Translations under genes and position numbers: made by a program
In this document: piece after piece, positions 10,226-20,078 of the stretch
How positions within the stretch are numbered: the first letter of the stretch is position 1
Layout of the letters: each line of letters opens with the position of its first letter
DNA from: an uncultured Oscillospiraceae bacterium
GTDB lineage: Bacteria > Bacillota > Clostridia > Oscillospirales > Oscillospiraceae
Reading direction: 5' to 3'
Length of the DNA: 64,000 bases
Assembly: GCA_934589675.1 (NCBI GenBank)
Contig: CAKTOF010000012.1
Span: 7,411-71,410, forward strand
Notes under the pieces: generated by a model
What the model was told of the DNA's origin: nothing
Seen by the model: the letters and a program-made list of their open reading frames with translations, nothing else
Database searches by the model: none

Positions 10226-12679
10226 ATGATCGCCAAAATCGCCGTCTCGGCGGCCGTGCTCTCCATCGACAAGCCGTATGATTACCGCGTGCCGGACTCG
10301 CTCGCGGACGTGTGCCGCCCCGGCGTGCGCGTCATGGTCCCGTTCGGCCGCGGCAACCGCGCCAGCGAGGGCGTCGTCCTCGCGGCGGAGGACGGACGCG
10401 GAGAGGCGCTCAAGGCCGTCACGCAGGTGCTCGACGCCGAGCCTGTGCTGTCGGACGAGCTGCTGCGCCTTGCCGCGTTCGTGCGCGAGCGGTATTTCTG
10501 CACTTATTATGACGCCGTGCGCGCCATGCTCCCGGCGGGGCTGTGGTTTTCCTACAGCCAGACCTATACCATTGCCGACACGGCCGGTGACTGGCGGGAG
10601 CTGATGCGCCGCCAGCCGGAGGCGCTCGGCGTTATGGAGGCCATCGCGGCGCTCGGCGGCCGCGCGGAGCGCGAGGCGCTCAAAAAGCAGTTTCCCGAGC
10701 AAACGCTCGACAAGGCGCTTCGGAGCCTGCTGGGGAAAAAGCTTCTGACGGCAGACACGGACCTTCTGCGCCGCGCGCGTGACAAGACGGAGAAGATCGC
10801 GTCTCTTGCGGCGGACGCCGAGGATGCGCTTTCCTATGCGCGCAGCCGGAAAAAGAGCGCACCGCTCCAGACGGCCGTGCTCGAGCTGCTCGCGGCCATC
10901 GGCTCGGGCAGCGTCAAGGACATCGCCTATTTCACCGGCGCGTCCGGCGCGACGTTCCGCCGGCTTGAGACGCTCGGCTATCTGAAGCTGAGTGAGCAGG
11001 AGGTGCTCCGCCGCCCGGCCGCCGAGCCGGCGGGCGAGAAGCAGGCCATCGTCCTGAGCGAAGAGCAGCAGGCGGCCTACGACGGCCTGCTCGCACGCTC
11101 TCGCCGGCCGCAGCCCGGCGCTGCGCTTTTATACGGCGTGACGGGCTCGGGCAAGACGGCCGTGTACCTGCGGCTCATCGAGGACTGCCTCGCCGCGGGC
11201 AAAAGCGCGCTCGTGCTCGTGCCGGAGATCGCGCTGACGCCGCAGCTTCTGCGGCAGTTCACGGCGCAGTTCGGCGAGCTGGTCGGCGTGCTGCACTCGT
11301 CGCTTCGTGTCGGCGAGCGCTATGACGAGTGGAAGCGCATCCGGTCGGGGCAGGCCCGCGTCGTCGTGGGCACGCGCTCGGCCGTGTTTGCGCCGCTGCG
11401 AAATCCGGGGCTCTTCATCGTCGATGAGGAGCAGGAGCATACCTACAAATCCGAAAACAATCCCCGCTATCACGCGCGAGAGGTCGCCATCTGCCGCGGC
11501 GCGCGCTCCGGCGCGCTGACCGTGCTCGGCTCGGCCACGCCGTCGGTCGAGACGATGTACCGCGCCAAAACGGGCGCGTACAGCCTTTTTGAGATCCGCG
11601 GCCGCTACAACGGCCGTGCGCTGCCGCTTGTGACGATCACGGACATGAAGCAGGAATTAAGATCCGGCAACGCTTCGGCCATCGGCGCGGCCGTGCGGCA
11701 GGGCATCGCGGAGAATATGGCGCTCGGGCGGCAGACCATCCTGCTGCTCAACCGCCGCGGCGCGAGCCGGCTCGTGCTGTGCGTCGACTGCGGCGCTGTG
11801 CCGCAGTGCCCGCGGTGCAGCGTGAACCTGACGTACCATTCCGCCAACGGCCGGCTCATGTGCCATTATTGCGGCCACTCCGAGGCCATGCCGCCGCGCT
11901 GCCCCGTCTGCGGCGGGCACTTAAAGCCCGTCGGGACCGGAACGCAGCGCGCCGAGCTGGAATTATACGAGCAGATCCCGGAGGTGAAGGTGCTCCGCAT
12001 GGACGCCGACACTGTCTCGGCCACAAATCCGCATGAGAAGATCCTGCGCAAATTCCGCGAGAAGAAGGCGGACGTGCTCATCGGCACGCAGATGGTCGCC
12101 AAGGGGCTTGACTTTGAAAATGTGACGCTGGTCGGCGTGCTCGACGCGGACGCGTCGCTGTACATGGACCATTACCGCGCGTCGGAGACGACGTTTTCCA
12201 TGCTGACGCAGGTCGTCGGACGCGCCGGGCGCGGCGAGCTCTCAGGGCGCGCCGTCATCCAGACCATGACGCCGGACAACGCCGTCATCCAGCTCGCCGC
12301 GGCGCAGGATTACGACGGGTTTTACGACATGGAGATCGGCGTGCGGGAGCTGCGCGGCGCGCCGCCGTTTGCCGATCTTTTTACCGTTACGTTCACCGGC
12401 CGGACGGAGTCCCGCGTGGCCGAGGGCGCGCTCGCGTTTCGCTCCGCGCTCGTCGCGGCGCTCTCGCAGCCGGATTATGCGAAGATCGCCATGCAGGTGC
12501 TCGGCCCCGCGCCGGCCGCCGTGGCGAAGATCAACAATACCTACCGCTACCGCCTGACGCTCTCGTGCCGCAACAGCCGGCTCGTGCGCGATCTGCTGCG
12601 GCAGCTGCTTGCACGCTTTGCGCGCGACCCGAAAATGAGAGAAGTGTCGGCCTTTGCCGACGTCAACAGCTACGAATAG
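10226..12679 (+). CDS. priA: Primosomal protein N' (replication restart helicase PriA)
   Basis: An 817-residue superfamily-2 helicase that reloads the replisome at stalled forks. The N-terminal 3'-DNA-binding domain begins with KPYDYRVPDSL. Walker A is GVTGSGKTAVY near residue 305 and Walker B/DEEQ is VDEEQEHTYK. A zinc-binding module has repeated CxxC pairs (CVDCGAVPQCPRCS, MCHYCGHS, RCPVCGG) around residues 515-565, and the helicase C block ends in QVVGRAGRG. All catalytic motifs are intact. A strong GGAAGGAGG SD precedes ATG 10226. Confidence 0.97.
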   Translation: MIAKIAVSAAVLSIDKPYDYRVPDSLADVCRPGVRVMVPFGRGNRASEGVVLAAEDGRGEALKAVTQVLDAEPVLSDELLRLAAFVRERYFCTYYDAVRAMLPAGLWFSYSQTYTIADTAGDWRELMRRQPEALGVMEAIAALGGRAEREALKKQFPEQTLDKALRSLLGKKLLTADTDLLRRARDKTEKIASLAADAEDALSYARSRKKSAPLQTAVLELLAAIGSGSVKDIAYFTGASGATFRRLETLGYLKLSEQEVLRRPAAEPAGEKQAIVLSEEQQAAYDGLLARSRRPQPGAALLYGVTGSGKTAVYLRLIEDCLAAGKSALVLVPEIALTPQLLRQFTAQFGELVGVLHSSLRVGERYDEWKRIRSGQARVVVGTRSAVFAPLRNPGLFIVDEEQEHTYKSENNPRYHAREVAICRGARSGALTVLGSATPSVETMYRAKTGAYSLFEIRGRYNGRALPLVTITDMKQELRSGNASAIGAAVRQGIAENMALGRQTILLLNRRGASRLVLCVDCGAVPQCPRCSVNLTYHSANGRLMCHYCGHSEAMPPRCPVCGGHLKPVGTGTQRAELELYEQIPEVKVLRMDADTVSATNPHEKILRKFREKKADVLIGTQMVAKGLDFENVTLVGVLDADASLYMDHYRASETTFSMLTQVVGRAGRGELSGRAVIQTMTPDNAVIQLAAAQDYDGFYDMEIGVRELRGAPPFADLFTVTFTGRTESRVAEGALAFRSALVAALSQPDYAKIAMQVLGPAPAAVAKINNTYRYRLTLSCRNSRLVRDLLRQLLARFARDPKMREVSAFADVNSYE

Positions 12680-12691
12680 GAGGCTATCACC

Positions 12692-13174
12692 ATGGCAATC
12701 CGCAACATCCTGACCGAGGGCGACGAGACCCTCTATAAAAAGTCCCGCCCCGTGACGGACTTCAATGACCGCCTGCACACGCTGCTCGACGATATGCGCC
12801 AGACGCTCGAGGAGGCCAACGGCGTGGGGCTTGCCGCGCCGCAGGTCGGCGTGCTGCGCCGCGCCGTGCTCGTCGACAACGGCGAGGAAGTGCTCGAGCT
12901 CATCAACCCCGAGATCCTCGAGACGCGCGGCGAGCAGACCGGCCCCGAGGGCTGCCTGAGCGTGCCGGGCAAGTACGGCATGGTCACGCGCCCGGACTTC
13001 GTGCGCGTGCGCGCGCAGGATCGCTTCGGCGCTTGGCACGAGTACGCAGGCACGGAGCTGACAGCCCGCTGCTTCTGCCACGAGATCGAGCATCTCGACG
13101 GCCACCTCTATACAGAGCACGTCACCCGCTTTATGACGGAGGAGGAGCTGGAAGATTACTACGGGGAGGACTGA
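12692..13174 (+). CDS. def: Peptide deformylase
   Basis: Removes the N-formyl group from nascent peptides; metal-dependent. It is 160 residues. Motif I is GVGLAAPQVG, motif II is EGCLSVPG (metal ligand Cys) and motif III is CHEIEHLDG (two His ligands plus catalytic Glu). It stands 12 nt after priA and 4 nt before fmt, its functional partner. Confidence 0.98.
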   Translation: MAIRNILTEGDETLYKKSRPVTDFNDRLHTLLDDMRQTLEEANGVGLAAPQVGVLRRAVLVDNGEEVLELINPEILETRGEQTGPEGCLSVPGKYGMVTRPDFVRVRAQDRFGAWHEYAGTELTARCFCHEIEHLDGHLYTEHVTRFMTEEELEDYYGED

Positions 13175-13178
13175 TCCC

Positions 13179-14099
13179 ATGCGCATTGTCTTTATGGGCA
13201 CGCCTCAGATCGCGGCCGCGTGCCTCGAGCGGCTCGTTGCAGACGGCTGCGACATCGTCGCCGTCTACACCAAGCCCGATACGCCGAAAAACCGCGGCAT
13301 GAAGCTGCAGCCGAGCGAGGTCAAGGTGGCCGCGCTCGCGCACGGCATCCCGGTCTGCCAGCCGGTGAACTTCAAGGACGAGGCGACGGTCGCGGAGCTT
13401 GCGGCCTTAAAGCCCGACCTCATCGCCGTCGTGGCCTACGGCCGCATCCTGCCCGTCAGCGTCCTGAATATCCCGCCGAAGGGCTGCATCAACATCCACG
13501 CGAGCCTGCTGCCGCACCTTCGCGGCGCAGGGCCGATCCAGTGGTCCATCTTAAACGGCGACGACAAAACGGGCGTCACGGCCATGTACATGGCCGCCGG
13601 CATGGACACGGGCGACATGATCGCGTCCATCCAGACGCCCATCGGGGACACGGATACGGGCGTCACGCTGACCGAGCGCCTAGCGGTGCTCGGCGCGGAG
13701 CTGCTCAGCCGCGTTGTGCGCGGCGCGGAGGTCGGCACGCTCTCCCGCACGCCGCAGAACGAGGACGAGGCGACGTATGCCCCCATGCTCAGCCGCGAGC
13801 TTTGCCCCATTGACTGGGAAAAAGACTTTTTTGCCATCAGCTGTCAGGTGCGCGGGCTCATCCCGTGGCCGGTCGCGACGGCGCAGCTCGGCGGGACGCG
13901 GTTTAAGATCTTTGGCGTCGAGCCGGCGGAGAATCCGGACGGGAAAGCGCCGGGGACGCTGCTTGCGCTTGACAAGCGCGGCCTTGTTGTTGCCTGCGCG
14001 GGCGGCGCCGTACGCGTGACGGAGCTGCAGGCCGACGGCGGCAAGCGGATGAGGGCACCGGACTATTTCCGCGGTCATCCGATCGCGCTGGAGGCTTAA
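13179..14099 (+). CDS. fmt: Methionyl-tRNA formyltransferase
   Basis: Formylates initiator Met-tRNA using 10-formyl-THF. It is 306 residues. The N-terminal formyltransferase domain has IVFMGTPQIAA at the start. The catalytic Asn/His region is NIHASLLPHLRGAGPIQWSI and the conserved Asp is in the TGVTAMYMAAGMDTGD block. The C-terminal OB-like tRNA-binding domain runs from about residue 205. The stop TAA abuts the rsmB ATG with no spacer. Confidence 0.97.
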   Translation: MRIVFMGTPQIAAACLERLVADGCDIVAVYTKPDTPKNRGMKLQPSEVKVAALAHGIPVCQPVNFKDEATVAELAALKPDLIAVVAYGRILPVSVLNIPPKGCINIHASLLPHLRGAGPIQWSILNGDDKTGVTAMYMAAGMDTGDMIASIQTPIGDTDTGVTLTERLAVLGAELLSRVVRGAEVGTLSRTPQNEDEATYAPMLSRELCPIDWEKDFFAISCQVRGLIPWPVATAQLGGTRFKIFGVEPAENPDGKAPGTLLALDKRGLVVACAGGAVRVTELQADGGKRMRAPDYFRGHPIALEA

Positions 14100-15398
14100 A
14101 TGGGCGCGCGCGAAACGGCGCTTGCCGCGCTCATTGCAGGCAGAAAGCAAAACGCGTGGTCGGACGGCGTGCTCAAGGAGTACATCCACCGCGACCGGCT
14201 CGACCGGCGCGACGCGGCGCTGGCAAGCAGGCTGAGCTACGGCGTGCTGCAAAACCGGCTGCTGCTCGACTTTTACATCCAGTCGTTTCTCCGCGGCAAG
14301 CTGAAGGACCTTCAGCCGGTCGTGCTCGACATTCTGCGCCTTGGTGTGTACCAGCTTGCGCTGTGCGACCGCATTCCGGCCTCGGCCGCGGTCAATGCGG
14401 CCGTGGAGCAGACGAAAAAATATGCGAACGCCCGCGCGGCGAGCCTGGTCAACGGCGTGCTGCGCAGCGTTTCGCGCGCGCAGTCGCTGCCGGAGCCGCC
14501 TGACCTTGCAACGAAGTATTCCCACCCGCAGGCGCTGGTCGATCTGCTTTGCGACGCGGTGGGCGAGGCGGAGCTGGAGGCGCTGCTTGCAGCCGACAAC
14601 GAGATCCCGGAGACGAGCGTGCAGGTCAACACGCTGCGCGTGCCCGTCGCCGAGGCGGAGGCCGCCATCACGGACGCGGGCGCGGTCTGCCGGCGCCACC
14701 CGCTTGAGCCGGAGTGCCTGCTCGTGTCCGGCACGGGCGCAGTCGACCAGCTTGCGCCGTTTTCACGCGGCTGGGTCTATGTGCAGGACGCGGGCGCACA
14801 TCTGGCGGCGCTGGCCGGCTCGCCGATGCCCGGCATGCGCGTGCTCGACGCGTGCGCCGCGCCGGGCGGGAAGAGCTTTGCCGCGGCCGTTGCGATGAAA
14901 AACGAGGGCGAGATTCTCTCGTGCGACCTGCACGAGCACAAAATTCGCCTGATCACTGCGGGCGCGGAGCGGCTCGGGCTTTCGATCATCGCGCCGCGCG
15001 CGCAGGACGCGGGCGTGTTCGACCCGGAGCTCGAGGGGAAATTCGACCTTGTCATCGCCGACGTGCCGTGCTCCGGCCTCGGCGTCATCCGCAAAAAGCC
15101 GGACATCCGCTACAAGCCGCTGGGCGGCCTCGCGGGGCTCCCGGCTGTGCAAAGACGCATTTTAGACAACGTCAGCCGCTACGTCCGCCCCGGCGGCGTG
15201 CTGATCTACAGCACCTGCACGGTGCTCGCGCGCGAAAACGGCGGCGTCGTGCGTGCATTTTTGGACGATCACCCGGAGTTTTCCGCCGAGACGCTGCCCA
15301 TCGGCATCCCGGAGGACGAGACCGGCATGGTCACGCTCTGGCCGCACCGGCACGGGACGGACGGCTTTTTCATCTGCCGGATGCGGAGGTGTGAGTGA
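14100..15398 (+). CDS. rsmB: 16S rRNA (cytosine-967-C5)-methyltransferase RsmB
   Basis: A 432-residue SAM-dependent m5C methyltransferase. An N-terminal NusB-like RNA-binding domain (about residues 1-135) precedes the Rossmann methyltransferase. The SAM motif is LDACAAPGGKS, motif IV is ADVPCSGLGVIRKKPD with the PC catalytic dyad, and motif VI is YSTCTV with the second Cys. The start ATG follows the fmt stop directly. It overlaps the rlmN start as TGATG. Confidence 0.95.
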   Translation: MGARETALAALIAGRKQNAWSDGVLKEYIHRDRLDRRDAALASRLSYGVLQNRLLLDFYIQSFLRGKLKDLQPVVLDILRLGVYQLALCDRIPASAAVNAAVEQTKKYANARAASLVNGVLRSVSRAQSLPEPPDLATKYSHPQALVDLLCDAVGEAELEALLAADNEIPETSVQVNTLRVPVAEAEAAITDAGAVCRRHPLEPECLLVSGTGAVDQLAPFSRGWVYVQDAGAHLAALAGSPMPGMRVLDACAAPGGKSFAAAVAMKNEGEILSCDLHEHKIRLITAGAERLGLSIIAPRAQDAGVFDPELEGKFDLVIADVPCSGLGVIRKKPDIRYKPLGGLAGLPAVQRRILDNVSRYVRPGGVLIYSTCTVLARENGGVVRAFLDDHPEFSAETLPIGIPEDETGMVTLWPHRHGTDGFFICRMRRCE

Positions 15399-16432
15399 TG
15401 CAGCAGATCAAATGCCTGACGCTGCCCGAGCTGACGGAGGCCATGAAGAGCCTCGGCGAGCCGGCATTTCGCGCAAAGCAGGTCTATACATGGCTCCACC
15501 GCGGCGCGCGCAGCTTTGACGAGATGACGAACCTGTCCAAGGCGCTGCGCGAGAAGCTGGCAGAGCGCTATGCCGTCACCGTGCCCATCGTCGCGCGCAA
15601 GCAGGTCTCAAAAAAAGACGGAACGATCAAATACCTCTGGGAGCTGTCCGACGGAAACTGCGTTGAGACCGTTCTCATGCGCTATCACCACGGCAACACC
15701 GTGTGCATTTCCTCGCAGGTCGGCTGCCGCATGGGCTGCCGCTTCTGCGCGTCGACCATCGGCGGCAAGATCCGCGACCTCACGGCCGCGGAAATGCTCG
15801 ATGAGGTGCTCTTCACGCAGCTTGATTCGGGGCTTCCCATCTCGAACATCGTCCTCATGGGCATCGGCGAGCCGCTGGACAATTTTGACACCGTGCTTCG
15901 CTTTTTAACGCTCGTCAACAGTGAAGAGGGCATGAACATCGGCATGCGCCACATCAGCCTATCCACCTGCGGCGTCGTCCCGCAAATTGACAAACTGGCT
16001 GAGTATCGGTTACAATTAACGCTGTCGGTCTCGCTGCACGCGCCGGACGATGAGACGCGGCGCGAGATCATGCCCATCGACCGGAAATACGACGTGGCGG
16101 AGCTGCTTGCCGCCTGCCGCCGGTATTATCAGGCGACAGGGCGGCGCATCTCGTTTGAGTATGCCATGATCCGCGGCGTGAACGACTCGCCCGAGCAGGC
16201 GAACCTCCTGTGCGAGCGCATCGCGGGCATGGGCGCGCACGTCAATCTCATCCCGCTCAACAACGTCGAGGAGAGCCCCTTAAAGCCCAGCTCGCGCGAG
16301 ACGATCGCGGCGTTTCAGGCCATTTTAGAAAAGCGCGGCGTCACGGCGACGGTCCGCCGGAGCCTCGGCGGGGACATCGACGCATCGTGCGGCCAGCTGC
16401 GCCGCAAGCAGATGCAGCAGCAACAGCAGTAA
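15398..16432 (+). CDS. rlmN: 23S rRNA/tRNA adenine-C2 methyltransferase RlmN
   Basis: A 344-residue radical-SAM enzyme methylating A2503 of 23S rRNA and A37 of some tRNAs. The radical-SAM cluster motif CRMGCRFCAS (CxxxCxxC) is near residue 110. The SAM-binding GIGEPLDNF block follows. The methyl-carrying Cys residue lies in the C-terminal GDIDASCGQLR. The ATG at 15398 was preferred over GTG 15395 because the GGAGGT SD is then 7 nt away and the rsmB stop overlaps as TGATG. The C-terminus ends in a short polyglutamine run. Confidence 0.96.
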   Translation: MQQIKCLTLPELTEAMKSLGEPAFRAKQVYTWLHRGARSFDEMTNLSKALREKLAERYAVTVPIVARKQVSKKDGTIKYLWELSDGNCVETVLMRYHHGNTVCISSQVGCRMGCRFCASTIGGKIRDLTAAEMLDEVLFTQLDSGLPISNIVLMGIGEPLDNFDTVLRFLTLVNSEEGMNIGMRHISLSTCGVVPQIDKLAEYRLQLTLSVSLHAPDDETRREIMPIDRKYDVAELLAACRRYYQATGRRISFEYAMIRGVNDSPEQANLLCERIAGMGAHVNLIPLNNVEESPLKPSSRETIAAFQAILEKRGVTATVRRSLGGDIDASCGQLRRKQMQQQQQ

Positions 16433-16453
16433 CTTTTAAGGAGGAGTGGTTCG

Positions 16454-17185
16454 ATGCAGGCATGGTCGCTTTCCGACACCGGCCTTGTCCGGGAACAGAA
16501 TCAGGATTACTGCGACATCGTCCGCTTTTCCGACGAGCAGCTGCTCACCATCGTGTGCGACGGTATGGGCGGCGCGCGCGCGGGCAATGTGGCAAGCAAG
16601 CTTGCCTGCGAGGTGTTCGCCGGCGAGATCCGACGGACGGTGCATCCGGACATGAGCGCCGCGGCCATCGCGGACATGATGATCGCCGGTGCGGAGCTTG
16701 CCAACCGGACGGTGTACGAGCAGTCGCACCTCGGAACGCAGTTTCAGGGCATGGGCACGACGCTCGTGGCCGCGTTTTTGCAGGGCCGCGACGCGACGGT
16801 CGCAAATATCGGCGACAGCCGGGCATACTATATGAACCGCAGCGGCATTTCCCGCATCACGGTCGACCACTCCGTCGTGGAGGACATGGTCCGCCGCGGC
16901 GAGCTGACGCCCGATCAGGCCCGGCGCCATCCGCGCCGGAACCTCATCACCCGCGCCGTCGGCACGGAGCCGGACGTGCTGTGCGACATCTTTACCAAGA
17001 CGCTTGCGGCCGGCGACTTCCTGCTTCTGTGTACAGACGGCCTGTCGAGCGTCGTGACGGATCAGGAAATGCTCTTCGAGGTCGTCCACGGGGCCAATCC
17101 CGACAACTGCTGCCGGCGCCTGCTGGCCATTGCAATGGCGGCCGGAGCGCCGGACAATGTGACCATGGCGCTCATCCGGGCATAA
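16454..17185 (+). CDS. prpC: PP2C-type Ser/Thr protein phosphatase
   Basis: A 243-residue PPM-family phosphatase that counteracts the adjacent PASTA kinase. Metal-binding motifs are intact: an early Asp after the VREQNQD segment, CDGMGGARAG, GDSRAYYM, TDGLSSVV and the terminal PDNVTM. Bacillus PrpC dephosphorylates PrkC, EF-Tu and other targets. There is an AAGGAGG SD upstream. Phosphatase-kinase-RsgA order is conserved in Firmicutes. Confidence 0.93.
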   Translation: MQAWSLSDTGLVREQNQDYCDIVRFSDEQLLTIVCDGMGGARAGNVASKLACEVFAGEIRRTVHPDMSAAAIADMMIAGAELANRTVYEQSHLGTQFQGMGTTLVAAFLQGRDATVANIGDSRAYYMNRSGISRITVDHSVVEDMVRRGELTPDQARRHPRRNLITRAVGTEPDVLCDIFTKTLAAGDFLLLCTDGLSSVVTDQEMLFEVVHGANPDNCCRRLLAIAMAAGAPDNVTMALIRA

Positions 17186-17248
17186 CGGCCCTGATACAAG
17201 AAATAACGGACGGCTTGTGCCGTTCGATCGGAAGGTTACGGAGCAAGT

Positions 17249-19141
17249 ATGGACAAATACATAGGACGTCTGCTTGACAACCGATATGAGATCCTGGAGG
17301 AGATCGGCAGCGGCGGCATGGCCGTCGTCTACCGCGCGCGGTGCCACCGGTTAAACCGGCTTGTCGCCATCAAGATCCTCAAGGATGAATACTCCCGGGA
17401 CGATGAATTCCGCCGCCGTTTTCAGGCGGAGTCCCAGGCGGTCGCCATGCTGTCCCATCCGAATATTGTCAGCGTCTACGACGTATCCCGATCGGATGAC
17501 ATTGACTACATCGTTATGGAGCTCATTGACGGGCTGACGCTCAAGCAGTATATGGAGCAGAAGGGTCAGCTCAGCTGGCGCGAGACGCTCCATTTTGCCG
17601 CGCAGATCGCCAAGGCGCTCGAGCACGCGCACAGCCGCGGCATCATCCACCGCGACATCAAGCCGCACAACATCATGGTGCTCAAGGACGGCAGCGTAAA
17701 GGTGGCCGATTTCGGCATCGCGCGCGTGAGCTCGTCGCAGAATACGCTCACGCGCGAGGCGCTCGGCTCCGTGCACTATATCTCTCCCGAGCAGGCCAAG
17801 GGCGGCCGCGTCGACGAGCGGACAGATCTCTATTCGCTCGGCGTCGTGATGTATGAGATGCTGACCGGCCGGCCGCCGTATGACGGCGAGACGCCTGTCT
17901 CCGTGGCCATTCAGCACATCAACTCCGCGCCCGTGCCGCCGTCGCTGCTCAATTCTGAGGTACCGAAGGGGCTTGAGCAGATCGTGCTGCACGCCATGGC
18001 GGCCGACCTCGACAAGCGGTATGCTTCTGCCACGGAGATGATCCGTGACATGGAGGAATTCCGCAAGAATCCCGCCGTCACATTCACGTTTGACGGCGCC
18101 GTCTCCCGCGTGGAGCTTCCGCCTGCGGCGCGTCAGCCTGCGCGTGCCGCCGCGCCGCGGCACGCAGAGCGCGCCGGCTCTGCCGAGCGGAAGAAGCGCT
18201 CTGCGCCCATGTTCGCGGCGACGGTCTGCATCGTGCTGGCTGTGCTCGGCATTTTATACTTTCTCTATGCCTATTTCCTGCGCGATCTCATCTCGAGCAG
18301 CGACGATGTGACGGTCCCGAGCCTTGTCGGGCTGGTGTATGACGATTTAAGCCGCGCCGATTATCCCGACTTTACCATCGTCTACGGCGGCGCGCAGACG
18401 AGCGACGACTACCCGACCGGCTATATCATCGACCAGAGCCCGCGCGCGAAGCGCACGGCCAAGGCCGGGTCGGAGATCACGGTTATCGTCTCAAGCGGCC
18501 CGCTGACGGCTGCGATGCCCGATCTCTACCGCGCCTCGCAGAGCGAGGCCGTCTCGACGCTCAACGGGCTTGATCTCGGGCTGAACCTGCGCGTGCACGA
18601 GGAGCCGACGACGGACGCGGCGCTGGTCGGCCGCATCATCCGCTATACGCCGGACTCCGGCACGAGGCTCTCAGACGGCGATACCGTTGAGATCTGGATC
18701 GGGACAGCTGCCGTCGGCGGGGTCGACGGCGCGGGCAATGCGGGCGGCGAAAGCTCGGATACGGCAGTCAAGCCGCCCGAGACGATGGATCAGCCGGACG
18801 ACACGCCGGACGATCCCGATGCACCGAACGATCCGGCCCCGGAAGAGCCCGATACGCCCGTGCAGCCGCCGGAAACGGACGGCGACGGCGACACCGGCGG
18901 CGAGGAGGGCCCCGTTGCGCCGGTCCGCGCGACAAAGACCGTCTCCGTTACCATTCCGGCAGGCGAAGGCTCGGCCACCGTCACGATCAAGCTTGACGGC
19001 GCCACGACGGGCGAGTACGTTGTGGAGCTGCTGCCCGAGCAGACGGAGCGCCAGTTCCTCATTGAGGGCGCGGGAGAGCAGCAGCTTGACGTCTACATCG
19101 ACGGCGTGCTGACGCAGACGCGCACGGTGACGTTCTCATGA
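17249..19141 (+). CDS. prkC: PASTA-domain Ser/Thr protein kinase
   Basis: A 630-residue membrane kinase sensing cell-wall fragments. The Hanks-type kinase domain is at residues 13-270: glycine loop GSGGMAVVY, Lys42 in VAIKILK, catalytic HRDIKPHN and DFGIARV. One transmembrane helix lies at about residues 320-342. Two PASTA repeats (about residues 353-485) follow, which is fewer than the three or four in Bacillus or Staphylococcus. Next is an Asp/Pro/Glu-rich low-complexity linker (about 500-550), then a small beta-rich C-terminal domain not typical of the family. It overlaps rsgA by 4 nt. Confidence 0.95.
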   Translation: MDKYIGRLLDNRYEILEEIGSGGMAVVYRARCHRLNRLVAIKILKDEYSRDDEFRRRFQAESQAVAMLSHPNIVSVYDVSRSDDIDYIVMELIDGLTLKQYMEQKGQLSWRETLHFAAQIAKALEHAHSRGIIHRDIKPHNIMVLKDGSVKVADFGIARVSSSQNTLTREALGSVHYISPEQAKGGRVDERTDLYSLGVVMYEMLTGRPPYDGETPVSVAIQHINSAPVPPSLLNSEVPKGLEQIVLHAMAADLDKRYASATEMIRDMEEFRKNPAVTFTFDGAVSRVELPPAARQPARAAAPRHAERAGSAERKKRSAPMFAATVCIVLAVLGILYFLYAYFLRDLISSSDDVTVPSLVGLVYDDLSRADYPDFTIVYGGAQTSDDYPTGYIIDQSPRAKRTAKAGSEITVIVSSGPLTAAMPDLYRASQSEAVSTLNGLDLGLNLRVHEEPTTDAALVGRIIRYTPDSGTRLSDGDTVEIWIGTAAVGGVDGAGNAGGESSDTAVKPPETMDQPDDTPDDPDAPNDPAPEEPDTPVQPPETDGDGDTGGEEGPVAPVRATKTVSVTIPAGEGSATVTIKLDGATTGEYVVELLPEQTERQFLIEGAGEQQLDVYIDGVLTQTRTVTFS

Positions 19142-20028
19142 GCAGGGAAGGCAGGATCGTCAAGGCTCTGAGCGGGTTTTACTATGTGCAGAGCGCAGGC
19201 GGAGAGATCACGCAGTGCCGCGCGCGCGGAAAATTCCGCAAGGACGGCCAGTCGCCGCTTGTCGGCGACATGGTCGAATTCTCGGCCGAGCACGGCTCTG
19301 GCACCGTCACGGCCATTTTACCGCGGAAGAACAGCTTCATCCGCCCGGCCGTTGCAAACATTGACGTGCTCGTCATGCTCGCGGCAAACGTCAACCCGGT
19401 CACGGAGCCGTTTTTAATCGACCGCGTGTCCGCCATCGCGGGCGATCAGGGCGTAGAGCTTGTGCTCTGCCTCAACAAGTGCGACCTCGACCCTGCCGAC
19501 CGGCTGTTTGAAATCTACTCGCACGCGGGCTTTACCGTCATCCGCACGAGCGCGGAGACCGGCGAGGGCATCGAGGCGCTGCGCGCTGCCGTCTCCGGCA
19601 GACTGTGCGCGTTCACGGGCAACTCCGGCGTCGGAAAAAGCAGCGTGCTCAACTGCTTAGGCTCCGGCTTTGCCATTCCGACGGGCGAGGTGTCCGAGCG
19701 GCTCGGCCGCGGCAAGCACACAACGCGCCATGTGGAGCTCTATGCGCTGCCGGACGGAACGCTCATCGCCGACACGCCCGGGTTTTCCTCCTTTGAGACT
19801 GACCGTATGGAGCTTGTGCTCAAGGAGAATTTGCAGTTTGCATTTTCGGACTTCGCGCCGTACATCGGCCGCTGCCGCTATCCGGACTGCGCGCACATCG
19901 CCGAGCCGGGCTGCGCCGTGCGCGAGGCGCTTGCGCGCGGCGACATTGAGCCGACGCGCTATGACAGCTACCTGCGGCTCTATGAAAAAATGAAACAGAT
20001 CCGGCCGTGGGAACTGGAGAAAAAATAG
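19138..20028 (+). CDS. rsgA: Ribosome small subunit-dependent GTPase A
   Basis: A 296-residue circularly permuted GTPase acting in 30S maturation. The N-terminal OB fold includes RGKFRKDGQSPLVGD. The permuted G motifs are present: NKCDLD (G4), GNSGVGKSS near residue 161 (G1) and DTPGFSSFE (G3). A C-terminal zinc finger with CRYPDCAHIAEPGC is present. It overlaps the kinase gene (ATGA). It is followed within 10 nt by a large hairpin that contains the SD of the next small ORF. Confidence 0.96.
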   Translation: MSREGRIVKALSGFYYVQSAGGEITQCRARGKFRKDGQSPLVGDMVEFSAEHGSGTVTAILPRKNSFIRPAVANIDVLVMLAANVNPVTEPFLIDRVSAIAGDQGVELVLCLNKCDLDPADRLFEIYSHAGFTVIRTSAETGEGIEALRAAVSGRLCAFTGNSGVGKSSVLNCLGSGFAIPTGEVSERLGRGKHTTRHVELYALPDGTLIADTPGFSSFETDRMELVLKENLQFAFSDFAPYIGRCRYPDCAHIAEPGCAVREALARGDIEPTRYDSYLRLYEKMKQIRPWELEKK

Positions 20029-20037
20029 GAACCGACG

Positions 20038-20075
20038 GACCGCCTGCCGCGTAGGATACTACGGGGGAGGCGGTC
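20038..20075 (+). promoter_or_regulatory. Long hairpin masking the SD of the next small ORF
   Basis: Arms 20038-20054 and 20059-20075 pair over 17 positions with only two mismatches around a GATA loop. The 3' arm contains GGGGGAGG (20063-20070), the SD of the ORF starting at 20079. No T-run follows, so I favour RBS sequestration or RNA processing over a terminator. Confidence 0.5.
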
Positions 20076-20078
20076 AAT

